Assembly (NCBI GenBank): GCA_947254375.1
Contig: CAMYCF010000013.1
Span: 1 to 16,233, forward strand
DNA: 16,233 nucleotides
DNA from: an uncultured Mobilibacterium sp.
GTDB lineage: Bacteria > Bacillota > Clostridia > Peptostreptococcales > Anaerovoracaceae
Reading direction: 5' to 3'
This document shows positions 1 to 6,606 of the stretch, piece by piece; position 1 is the stretch's first letter; the number at the start of each line of letters is the position of its first letter. A program made the translations under genes and the position numbers. The notes under the pieces were generated by a model. It did no database searches. It was not told the origin of the DNA and saw only the letters and a list, made by a program, of their open reading frames with translations.

Positions 1-140
1 AGCCGAAAAAGTCCATCGACACACTTGCCCGAGAGGTCATCCGCGGCGACTGGGGCAACGGCCAAGACCGTGTAAACCGCCTTACGAAGGCAGGCTACGA
101 CTACAAAGCCGTACAAAAACGAGTAAACGAACTGCTGTAA
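1..140 (+). CDS. Endolysin C-terminus with CW_7 (Cpl-7) repeat, partial
   Basis: The reading frame beginning at base 3 is open from the window edge to the TAA at 138-140 and gives about 45 residues. They match the CW_7 cell-wall-binding repeat of phage lysins: a stretch reading LAREVIRGDWGNGQDR, then RL, an AGYDY core, and the ending VQKRVNELL. These repeats bind peptidoglycan muropeptides and sit at the C-terminus of phage lysozymes and amidases, as in the Cpl-7 family. The catalytic domain lies outside the window, so the enzyme class cannot be told. A terminator follows 18 bases after the stop, so this is the last gene of its transcript. A lysin next to serine recombinases is typical of the end of a prophage in Clostridia. 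Confidence in the domain is good; calling it phage lysin rather than a host wall hydrolase is inference from the neighbours. Confidence 0.85.
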   Translation, partial: PKKSIDTLAREVIRGDWGNGQDRVNRLTKAGYDYKAVQKRVNELL

Positions 141-158
141 GCTGAATACATTGATAGA

Positions 159-205
159 CCCGCAAGGCGTGAGGAGAAATCTTCACTCCCTTGCGGGCTT
201 TTTTA
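159..205 (+). terminator. Intrinsic terminator after the lysin gene
   Basis: CCCGCAAGG at 159-167 pairs perfectly with CCTTGCGGG at 189-197. An inner GTGA/TCAC pairing lengthens the stem, and a T-rich tract follows from 199. It closes the lysis transcript and separates it from the SHOCT and recombinase genes. Confidence 0.9.
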
Positions 206-339
206 TTTTGTCCGCTCAACTTCTTCAAAAACCTCCAGTGGAACAGTAGAAGGCAGAAAAAGATTCGTCCATAACGCCCTCGTCTCTTCAGGGAGTGTTA
301 GAGGGACAGCAAGACCTGCCCTCTGTCTGGAGGGATGAG
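206..339 (+). other. Spacer before the SHOCT-like gene
   Basis: No gene is supported here. The frame of the next gene is open back to about 268, but that part lacks a ribosome binding site and family resemblance. AGAGGG (300-305) and CCCTCT (319-324) could form a six-pair leader hairpin just before the ribosome binding site. No convincing promoter hexamers were found, so how the recombinase genes are transcribed is unclear. Confidence 0.4.
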
Positions 340-531
340 ATGAAAGACAATTTTTATACCGATGAAAAAATTAAAAATGAGCTGTCCTTTAAAATCGCAA
401 TGTCCATCAGCAGAGATCTCTTAGAACAACATCTTCTTTCGCAAAAAGAATTCAAACTGCTAACGGACATCAATCGTCAGACTTTTCCTCCTTTGTTTTC
501 GGAAATCATGCCAAAAGAACTTGATAAATAA
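340..531 (+). CDS. Small SHOCT-like protein of a recombinase cassette
   Basis: This is a 63-residue protein. The ATG at 340 is chosen over an in-frame GTG at 295 because GGAGGG lies at 329-334, five bases upstream of the ATG, while the GTG has no comparable site. The body (about residues 13-57) has the look of a SHOCT (short C-terminal) helical segment: an amphipathic helix with LLEQHLLSQKEF, then INRQTFPP and a final EIMP. Such small proteins commonly precede serine-recombinase genes in clostridial prophages. Their biochemical role is unknown; an oligomerisation or directionality role would be a guess. It lies 42 bases upstream of the first recombinase on the same strand and is probably co-transcribed with it. 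Family assignment is by eye. Confidence 0.72.
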   Translation: MKDNFYTDEKIKNELSFKIAMSISRDLLEQHLLSQKEFKLLTDINRQTFPPLFSEIMPKELDK

Positions 532-573
532 GCCTTTCAGAGTGATGTATAGACATGCAGAAAGGAGGCATAA

Positions 574-2121
574 ATGAAACGAATCACAAAGCTTAATAAG
601 CCTATCGCAGCAACAAAAAATATCGGATTGCTTCGCGTGGCAGCCTATGCCCGCGTCTCTACCGATTCGAATGCACAGGAAGAAAGTCTGAAAGTGCAAA
701 AGGAACACTACGAAAGCTACATTGCCACTCACAGTAACTGGCAGTTCGCCGGGCTGTACTACGATGAGGGTATTACCGGGACGAAGAAAGACATCCGCCC
801 TGCCCTCACCCGTATGATGGGGGACTGCCGAACGGGAAAAATTGATCGCATTCTCACTAAATCCATCAGCCGTTTTTCCAGAAACACAACAGACTGTCTG
901 GAAATGATCCGAGAACTACAGTCGCTTGGTATTTCTATTTATTTTGAAAAAGAACAAATCGATACCGGCGCGATGGAAAACGAACTATTTTTAACCCTTC
1001 TCTCCAGCTTTGCTGAAGATGAGTCCTATTCCATCTCACAAAACAGCAAATGGTCGATTAAAAGACGCTTTGAAAACGGAAAGTATAAACTGAGTTACCC
1101 GCCTTACGGTTATCAGTGGAACGGCGAAGAAATAATCATTGATCCCGAACAGGCAGAAATCGTGAAAGAAATCTTTGCTATGGCACTGGATGGAAAAAGC
1201 ACGACTGCGATTGCCAAAGAACTCTCTTTGCGCGGCGTTCCTACAAAAAGGGGAGGACAATGGGCATCTTCCACAATTTCAGAAATCCTTACCAATGAAA
1301 AATACACCGGCGATGTGCTCTTTCAAAAAACCTATACCGATGATCATTTCAAGCGCCATCGCAATGACGGTGAAAAGGCCCAATATTTTGTGGCAGAACA
1401 CCACGAAGCTATTGTTTCAAAAGAAGACTTTGAGAAAGCCGGCGCTCTGCTCTCCCTTCGCTCGAAAAAGAGAAAGCCTGCCAACTACCAGGCACGCTAT
1501 GCTTTTTCTGGGAAAATCATCTGTGGCACCTGTGGATGTACCTTCAAACGTCAAACAAGATATCTTTTTCATACCACGATAATCAGCTGGTGCTGCCAAG
1601 GACATATTGAAGATAAAGCGCGCTGCAACATAAAAGCCATCTCTGATGAAAGCCTAAAAGCAGCGTTTGTCATCTTGCTTAATAAGCTCATTTTCTCCGG
1701 CACGAGCATACTAAAGCCGTATATGGAATCGCTGAAAAATGATGCCACAGATGCTTCGCTTTCCTCCATCCAGCGTCTTGAGACAGAAATTGCCGCTTGT
1801 CACGACCAAGAGAAAACACTCCAAGGTCTTCTTACAGAACGACTTATTGATTATGCGTTTTTTCAAAAGGAAGCACAGGGCATCTTACGCGAGAAAAATC
1901 ATCTGCAAGCTCAAATCGCCAAGCTCGAAAAAAATGTCGAGGGAAACGTCAGCACTTTTGAACAGACCAAAGCACTGCTCCGTTTTGTGCTGAAAGACCA
2001 AATGCAGGAAGCCTTTGATGAATCCCTCTTCTCTTCCTTCGTCAAACAAATCCGCATCCTATCTCGGGATGAATGCCTCTTTGAAATGAAATGCGGACTG
2101 AACTTAAAAGAAAGGATATGA
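574..2121 (+). CDS. Large serine recombinase 1 (site-specific integrase)
   Basis: This 515-residue protein is of the large serine integrase class, which cuts and rejoins DNA at att sites through a covalent 5'-phosphoserine intermediate. The N-terminal resolvase domain (about 20-165) shows YARVST with the catalytic Ser29, a DEGITGT strand, and SISRFSRN at 97-104, the conserved arginine motif. A PF07508-type recombinase domain follows (about 170-280), starting at PPYGY and containing STTAIAKEL and STISEILTNEKYTGD. Next come a zinc ribbon with CGTCGC and later WCC and a fourth Cys, then a coiled-coil segment of about residues 385-450 that in this class controls attP x attB versus attL x attR reactions. 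The start has AAAGGAGG at 561-568. The next gene begins four bases after the stop, so translation is probably coupled. All catalytic residues appear intact. Confidence 0.96.
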   Translation: MKRITKLNKPIAATKNIGLLRVAAYARVSTDSNAQEESLKVQKEHYESYIATHSNWQFAGLYYDEGITGTKKDIRPALTRMMGDCRTGKIDRILTKSISRFSRNTTDCLEMIRELQSLGISIYFEKEQIDTGAMENELFLTLLSSFAEDESYSISQNSKWSIKRRFENGKYKLSYPPYGYQWNGEEIIIDPEQAEIVKEIFAMALDGKSTTAIAKELSLRGVPTKRGGQWASSTISEILTNEKYTGDVLFQKTYTDDHFKRHRNDGEKAQYFVAEHHEAIVSKEDFEKAGALLSLRSKKRKPANYQARYAFSGKIICGTCGCTFKRQTRYLFHTTIISWCCQGHIEDKARCNIKAISDESLKAAFVILLNKLIFSGTSILKPYMESLKNDATDASLSSIQRLETEIAACHDQEKTLQGLLTERLIDYAFFQKEAQGILREKNHLQAQIAKLEKNVEGNVSTFEQTKALLRFVLKDQMQEAFDESLFSSFVKQIRILSRDECLFEMKCGLNLKERI

Positions 2122-2125
2122 GGTA

Positions 2126-2542
2126 ATGTCAAGAATCCCATACGGTTATAAAGTCAAAAACGGCTCTATCCTTATCAAGGAAAAGGAAGCCAAAACGCTA
2201 CGGCTCGTATTTCGAGCCTATCTCGATGAGCCCTCCCTTTCCTCTACCATTCGAAAAATGAACCTGCCGTTCAACCACTCTCAACTGGCACGGCTTCTAA
2301 GAAATCCCATCTATCTTGGTGATGATATTTATCCTGCCATCGTTCAGTATGAGCTCTTTGAAGCCGTGCAAGAAAAAAGACAAGAGCAAATTGCAAAATC
2401 TTCTGGAAGGGGGAGAACAAAAGAAGTCAAGCCTCCAGTTATTGCAACCACTTTTACTTTACGAGATGAAAAGGAGTTCTTTGATGATCCGGCACAAGAA
2501 GCTGAGTATCGCTACTCACTCATTGAAAGCGAGGTGCTCTGA
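2126..2542 (+). CDS. Short recombinase-domain protein lacking the catalytic domain
   Basis: This 138-residue protein starts directly at the PF07508-like recombinase (DNA-binding) region. IPYGYKVKNG, an acidic-basic EKEAKTLRLVFRAYL helix and LARLLRNPIYLGDDIYP align with the equivalent parts of both neighbours (PPYGY, EAEVVKxIF, ILRNEKYxGD). There is no Y-x-R-V-S catalytic motif, no SxxRF motif and no zinc ribbon. It therefore cannot do strand cleavage alone and probably binds att DNA or partners with a neighbour; that role is inference. The tail after about residue 95 is charged and has no recognised motif. The start is four bases after recombinase 1. Its TGA shares one base with the ATG of recombinase 2, a TGATG-type overlap typical of coupled translation. 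It is not a frameshifted relic: both ends are neat and the frame is open. Confidence 0.9.
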   Translation: MSRIPYGYKVKNGSILIKEKEAKTLRLVFRAYLDEPSLSSTIRKMNLPFNHSQLARLLRNPIYLGDDIYPAIVQYELFEAVQEKRQEQIAKSSGRGRTKEVKPPVIATTFTLRDEKEFFDDPAQEAEYRYSLIESEVL

Positions 2543-4107
2543 TGGCACAAGTCACAATTATTCCGGCTCGTCCCCGTCAGGGTAATATTGCCAAAAAAGA
2601 AGAGATTAAAAAGTTGCGCGTGGCTGCTTATTGTCGCGTTTCCACCGATACCGACGAGCAGGAAACAAGCTACGACGCACAAGTCTCACATTATAACGAG
2701 ATGATCGGAAAACATCCGGACTGGGAGCTTGCTGGTATTTTTGCCGATGACGGCATCTCCGGCACCAACACCAAAAAACGTGATGAGTTTAACCGCATGA
2801 TCGATGAGTGCATGGCAGGAAACATTGACCTGATCCTAACGAAATCCATCTCCCGTTTTGCCAGAAATACGCTTGACTGTCTCAAATACATCCGCCTGCT
2901 CAAAGAGAAAAACATCCCCGTCATATTTGAAAAGGAATCCATTAACACAATGGACGCCAAAGGAGAAGTTCTTATTACCATCATGGCTTCCTTGGCGCAA
3001 CAGGAATCCCAGTCGCTTTCCCAAAACGTTAAACTCGGGCTGCAATATCGCTACCAGCAAGGTAAGGTCATGGTCAACTGCAAGCACTTCCTCGGTTATA
3101 CCAAAGACGAAAACGACAAGCTGGTTATTGTGCCAGAAGAAGCCGAAGTCATTAAACGCATCTACTATGAGTATCTACAGGGAAAAAGCACTGCAGCTAT
3201 CGCACAAGGATTGGAAAAAGACGGCATCAAAACCGGCGCCGGTAAGACACGCTGGTGGTCATCAACGGTTTCTAAAATTTTACGCAATGAAAAATATATG
3301 GGCGATGCCCTGCTGCAAAAGACAGTGACAACGGATTTCTTGACAAAAACAAGAGTGAAAAATACCGGACAGGCTCAGCAATACTATGTGGAAGATGACC
3401 ATGAGGCTATCATTCCAAAAGAAATCTTCCTTCAGGTGCAAGACGAACTCAGCAAACGACGTATCGTCCATATAAGCCCATCCGGCAAAAAGAGAAACTA
3501 CTCTGACAGCCATCCTTTGGCACAAAAAGTTTTCTGTGGTGAGTGCGGGGATCTCTATCGACGTGTCCATTGGAACAACCGCGGCTGTAAGTCCATCGTC
3601 TGGCGATGCATTTCCCGCTTGGAACCCGCCGGTGCACCCATATGCCACAGCCGCACCGTAAATGAAGAAGTGCTAAAAAGCGTCTGCGTAAAATCGCTGA
3701 ATAGCCTGTTAAATGACAGCAAACCTTTCTTAGAGCAGCTACAGCAAAATGCTGTCAAAGCCGTAAAACAGACCGACACGCTTTCTCCGGAGGGTATTCA
3801 GGCACGTCTCGATGAGCTGCAGAAAAAGCTCCTTGAGTGCGCCAACAATCGTCAAAACTACGATGCCATCGCCGACGAGATTTTCAAGCTTAGAAAACAA
3901 AAAGAAACTGCAATACAAGACGGTGTGAAGCAGCAAAAAACACTGACCCGCATCAAAGACCTGAAATCCTTTATCGAAAAGCAAGACGTCAAACTAACCG
4001 AGTTTGATGAGGCTCTTGCAAGACAGCTCATCGAGAAAATCACTGTCTTTGATGCCCACTTCACCGTGGAGATGAAAAGCGGTGTGAGCGTGGATATTAC
4101 AGAATAA
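2542..4107 (+). CDS. Large serine recombinase 2 (site-specific integrase)
   Basis: This 521-residue protein has the full large serine integrase layout. The resolvase domain has YCRVSTD with the catalytic Ser34, DDGISGTN, and SISRFARN at 102-109. The recombinase domain (about 180-290) begins at a variant FLGYTKD in place of the usual PYGY and contains STAAIAQGL, SSTVSKILRNEKYMGD and later DDHEAIIPKE. The zinc ribbon is complete: CGECG, a later WRC and a final Cys in APICH. A coiled-coil, Lys/Gln-rich region (about 410-490) precedes a beta-rich tail. It resembles recombinase 1 across its length but is clearly diverged, so the two may be old duplicates or partners. Its ATG overlaps the preceding stop by one base, and a strong terminator begins at the base after its own stop, so it ends the cassette. 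Confidence 0.96.
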   Translation: MAQVTIIPARPRQGNIAKKEEIKKLRVAAYCRVSTDTDEQETSYDAQVSHYNEMIGKHPDWELAGIFADDGISGTNTKKRDEFNRMIDECMAGNIDLILTKSISRFARNTLDCLKYIRLLKEKNIPVIFEKESINTMDAKGEVLITIMASLAQQESQSLSQNVKLGLQYRYQQGKVMVNCKHFLGYTKDENDKLVIVPEEAEVIKRIYYEYLQGKSTAAIAQGLEKDGIKTGAGKTRWWSSTVSKILRNEKYMGDALLQKTVTTDFLTKTRVKNTGQAQQYYVEDDHEAIIPKEIFLQVQDELSKRRIVHISPSGKKRNYSDSHPLAQKVFCGECGDLYRRVHWNNRGCKSIVWRCISRLEPAGAPICHSRTVNEEVLKSVCVKSLNSLLNDSKPFLEQLQQNAVKAVKQTDTLSPEGIQARLDELQKKLLECANNRQNYDAIADEIFKLRKQKETAIQDGVKQQKTLTRIKDLKSFIEKQDVKLTEFDEALARQLIEKITVFDAHFTVEMKSGVSVDITE

Positions 4108-4159
4108 GAGCAAGCAACCTTGATAAAAATTTACCTATAGGGCTGCTTGCTCTTTTTTT
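4108..4159 (+). terminator. Intrinsic terminator of the recombinase operon
   Basis: GAGCAAGCA at 4108-4116 pairs with TGCTTGCTC at 4144-4152 and is followed by seven T. The stem starts at the base right after the recombinase 2 stop. The opposite-strand XRE gene ends 17 bases further on, so the hairpin also separates two convergent transcripts. Confidence 0.92.
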
Positions 4160-4176
4160 GCTATTCAAGTTAAAAC

Positions 4177-4791
4177 TTATTTGCCCTTTATCAGGACTTT
4201 CTTCTGCCAACTGCGCTTTCCGCATTCCGGGCATTTCATATATCTTGTGGTACCCGTATGCAATGCAAGATTTACTTGCCAGTAAGTCGGTACATATCTA
4301 TGTTGGCAGTTCTGACACTCATAGTATCCTGCCTTTTGTTCAATCCCTACAGCTACAAAAACAACTGCAAATACCATTACAAGAACAAAGCAAATAAGTA
4401 CAATCCGAATCCATGCTGGCATTTCAAGAAACGAGGCAACAAAAATTATGCACAACCCCACTATAATGGTTTGAAATGCAATCCAGTATTCCACTCTCAG
4501 CAACTGACGATTCTTATTTTCAACTTCTTTTTTCATTGCAAGTAAGTTGTCTTCCGCCTGTTTGTTATATGCGTCTGCCATAATTCTTTCGCCTGACAGG
4601 AGTTCGTTGACGTTAATTTTTAGAAGATCACACAACTCCAACATGATGCCGGAATCTGGCATAGACTTTCCGGTTTCCCATTTTGATACTGCCCGATTGC
4701 TTATTCCGATCTTCTCAGCAAGTTGTTTTTGAGTCATGCCTTGCATTTTCCGACAAGATGCTATAAATCTTCCAATTTTAATTTGATCCAT
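4177..4791 (-). CDS. XRE-family regulator with two membrane segments and a zinc ribbon
   Basis: The predicted protein has 204 residues. The start is taken at the ATG 4791-4789 because AGGAGG (complement of 4800-4805) lies eight bases before it; a GTG three codons upstream abuts that site and is unlikely. The N-terminal HTH_3 domain (about residues 5-60) reads IGRFI, MTQKQLAEKIGISNRAVSKWE, then LLKINVNELL. A charged linker leads to two hydrophobic helices (about 102-122 and 128-148). The tail has a four-cysteine ribbon, CQNC and later CPEC, about 25 residues apart. Membrane-anchored HTH proteins like this are frequent in Clostridia and usually orphan; the signal sensed is unknown. Codon use is AT-rich like the recombinases and unlike rlmD, so it may belong to the element. 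A TAGTTC/GAACTA inverted repeat upstream could be its own operator. Confidence 0.9.
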   Translation of the reverse strand: MDQIKIGRFIASCRKMQGMTQKQLAEKIGISNRAVSKWETGKSMPDSGIMLELCDLLKINVNELLSGERIMADAYNKQAEDNLLAMKKEVENKNRQLLRVEYWIAFQTIIVGLCIIFVASFLEMPAWIRIVLICFVLVMVFAVVFVAVGIEQKAGYYECQNCQHRYVPTYWQVNLALHTGTTRYMKCPECGKRSWQKKVLIKGK

Positions 4792-4830
4792 ATCAGGCAC
4801 CTCCTCTCATGACTCAAGTATGCTTAAATT

Positions 4831-4852
4831 TAGTTCCTAATACAACGAACTA
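4831..4852 (-). promoter_or_regulatory. Candidate operator upstream of the XRE gene
   Basis: TAGTTC at 4831-4836 and GAACTA at 4847-4852 form a perfect six-base inverted repeat with a ten-base spacer, 40 to 61 bases before the XRE start codon. On the minus strand a weak promoter-like pair (TTGTAT, 17 bases, CATACT) overlaps it. Autoregulation by the XRE protein is inference from position and symmetry. Confidence 0.35.
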
Positions 4853-4869
4853 TGCGTTGATTCCAGTCA

Positions 4870-5100
4870 TTTCCACCACGGGTTGACCCGTGCCTTCACT
4901 CTTTTTAGCCTGACATCTATCCCGACCACTACCATCTATTCTGTAGCCACAGCCTTGCCTTTATCTATCCCGACTACTCAACCCTGTAGCAAATTGTCCT
5001 TGACTTCTTTCCGCATACAGGGTTTGAGCCACCTGGAGCCGTCCTGCGATTTTCTCCAAATTACAAAACCGCTGTATATCAGGCGTTTTCGGCTCTCGCT
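4870..5100. repeat. Repeat-dense non-coding segment beside the rlmD stop; candidate integration junction
   Basis: This is the non-coding stretch between the XRE gene and rlmD. It contains CACGGGT-TG-ACCCGTG, a 7+7 palindrome at 4877-4892, and two near-identical 16-base direct repeats, ATCTATCCCGAC(C/T)ACT, at 4915-4930 and 4963-4978. A 9-base perfect inverted repeat, AACCCTGTA at 4980-4988 with TACAGGGTT at 5016-5024, follows. Last comes a nested pair, GAGCCG 5036-5041 with CGGCTC 5090-5095, enclosing AAAACCGC and GCGTTTT. No gene is supported on either strand. Dense short repeats beside serine recombinases and at the 3' end of an rRNA methyltransferase gene suit an att region, but neither the core nor the partner site can be located here. 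It could instead be an untranslated structured region. Confidence 0.5.
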
Positions 5101-6552
5101 TCAGCCCTTTCTTGACATCAAGCACACGCACTCCACATGCATCGTCCACGCGAACATATCGAACGGCGTCGCCTCCTCGAGCTCATACCCGAGATCCTTC
5201 AGTATCCTGACATCGCGGGCCAAAGTCGCAGGATCGCACGAAACATATACGATCTTTTCGACATCCTCGCCGTCGAGCGCACGGAGCACCGCCTCATCGC
5301 ACCCCGCCCTCGGCGGATCGAGCAAAGCGATGACCGGCACATCATCATTCAAATACCGCGCGCGAAAATCGCTTCCTTCCTCAAACAGTCCCTCGATCAC
5401 ATCTTCGGCTTTCCCCTCGTAAAAGATCGCATTCACGATCCCGTTGATCACTGCGTTCCTGTTCGCATCGAGCACCGCCGGCTTCATCTCCTCGATACCG
5501 ACGACCGTCCCCGCGTGTTCCGCCATGGAGAGCCCTATCGTACCGATCCCGCAATATACATCGAGCAGAAGTTCTCTCCCCGTAAGCCCCGCGTACTCAA
5601 AGGCCTTCTCGTAGATATTTATCATCTGCTCCCTGTTCACCTGGTAAAAAGCGAGCGGCGATATCTCGAACCTGATCTTCTCCGGCATTCCCGTGTGCTC
5701 GAACGACAGCTGATCGCATATCGTCTTCCTTCCCGCGACGACATCGCACTTCGGCTTCCTTCCCTCCGTCACTATACAGACGCCCGTCAGTATCACATCG
5801 CTGTCGGTCTCCTCGGAAAAATCGAAAAGCGCATCGTCGATCTCCGCAACGAGTTTCCCGATGTCCTTCACTTTTCCGTTCGCCGTGTAAAAAACGACCA
5901 TGAGCTCGCCGAGTTTCCAGCTGTATTTGACCGTGAGTCTTTTTATCCCCGCGGTAAAATCTTTTGATCCGGGACTTTTCACGTCAGGACCCGCACCGTT
6001 CCTTTCGGGACATCGCCCCGCGCGCTCCGATAAAAAACGCCGCACCGTCGCCGCGACGATCATCGCCTCTTCGCTCTGTATAAGGCAGTCTTCGCAGTCG
6101 AAAACTTCTTTTGTCCCTCTTTTATAAAAACCGACCTTTCCGTCTTCCGATACGGCAAAGGTCGCCTTGTTCCTGTATCTCGATATCCGAGGCGACGGCA
6201 CGATGCCCGAAACGGCCGTTTCTTCAGCGCGGCCGAGCCTTGCGAGTTTTGATCTCACCCTGTTCTCTTTGATCGAAAGCTGCCTCTCGTATTTGAGCTC
6301 CCTGAAAGAGCAGCCGCCGCAAAAGTCGGAGTAAGGACATTCAGACGCGATCCTGTCCTTCGATTTTGAAACGAACGACGAGACGCGTGCGAAGGCGTAA
6401 CGCTTTTTGACCTTCGTGATCTCGACATCGGCGATATCGCCCGGCAAAAGTCCGTCGGCGAAAATGACCATGCCGTCGCTCCTGCCTATCCCCTTTCCGT
6501 CTTCAGTGACATCGACGCAGTCGATCTGCACGATCTCTCCCTTTTCAAACAT
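5101..6552 (-). CDS. rlmD: 23S rRNA (uracil-C5)-methyltransferase, RlmD/RlmCD type
   Basis: This 483-residue SAM-dependent enzyme methylates C5 of a uracil in 23S rRNA (U1939 in E. coli; Gram-positive members may also treat U747). The N-terminal TRAM domain (about 1-60) is followed by iron-sulfur cysteines C72, C78 and C81 (CPYSDFCGGC) and probably C156. The methyltransferase domain has the SAM loop LDVYCGIGTIG near 331-341, DPPRAG at 412-417, and the nucleophile in YVSCDPAT (about C439). Residues about 175-205 form a longer, Gly/Pro-rich linker than usual. The start has GGAG upstream. It is last in the operon, 54 bases after whiA. The final codons (TTG ATG TCA AGA AAG) depart from the GC-rich codon choice of the rest, which could mean that the 3' end was supplied by an integrated element. 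Confidence 0.95.
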   Translation of the reverse strand: MFEKGEIVQIDCVDVTEDGKGIGRSDGMVIFADGLLPGDIADVEITKVKKRYAFARVSSFVSKSKDRIASECPYSDFCGGCSFRELKYERQLSIKENRVRSKLARLGRAEETAVSGIVPSPRISRYRNKATFAVSEDGKVGFYKRGTKEVFDCEDCLIQSEEAMIVAATVRRFLSERAGRCPERNGAGPDVKSPGSKDFTAGIKRLTVKYSWKLGELMVVFYTANGKVKDIGKLVAEIDDALFDFSEETDSDVILTGVCIVTEGRKPKCDVVAGRKTICDQLSFEHTGMPEKIRFEISPLAFYQVNREQMINIYEKAFEYAGLTGRELLLDVYCGIGTIGLSMAEHAGTVVGIEEMKPAVLDANRNAVINGIVNAIFYEGKAEDVIEGLFEEGSDFRARYLNDDVPVIALLDPPRAGCDEAVLRALDGEDVEKIVYVSCDPATLARDVRILKDLGYELEEATPFDMFAWTMHVECVCLMSRKG

Positions 6553-6566
6553 TTTTATTCTCCTTC

Positions 6567-6598
6567 GTCCCGCGGGACCTCCCGCAGTACCTGCACTT
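6567..6598 (-). other. Overlapping GC palindromes just before the rlmD ribosome binding site
   Basis: GTCCCGCGGGAC (6567-6578) is a perfect 12-base palindrome adjoining the rlmD ribosome binding site. On the minus strand, GCGGGA-GG-TCCCGC overlaps it, and GCAG-GTA-CTGC lies just upstream. The pairings exclude one another, so the whiA-rlmD linker could form alternative small hairpins. A regulatory role is inference. Confidence 0.35.
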
Positions 6599-6606
6599 TT
6601 TACCCT

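Noticed and set aside
295..339. Upstream GTG start for the SHOCT-like gene
   Set aside because: It has no ribosome binding site. GGAGGG at 329-334 clearly serves the ATG at 340.
5036..5095. Nested inverted repeat as the rlmD terminator
   Set aside because: The outer arms are only six bases around a loop of almost 50, the inner arms carry a bulge, and no T-run follows on the minus strand. It is kept as part of the junction repeats instead.
4883..5422. Plus-strand open frame across the junction and into rlmD
   Set aside because: It has no ribosome binding site, is Ser/Thr-rich and low-complexity, and overlaps the conserved C-terminus of rlmD and the repeat segment.
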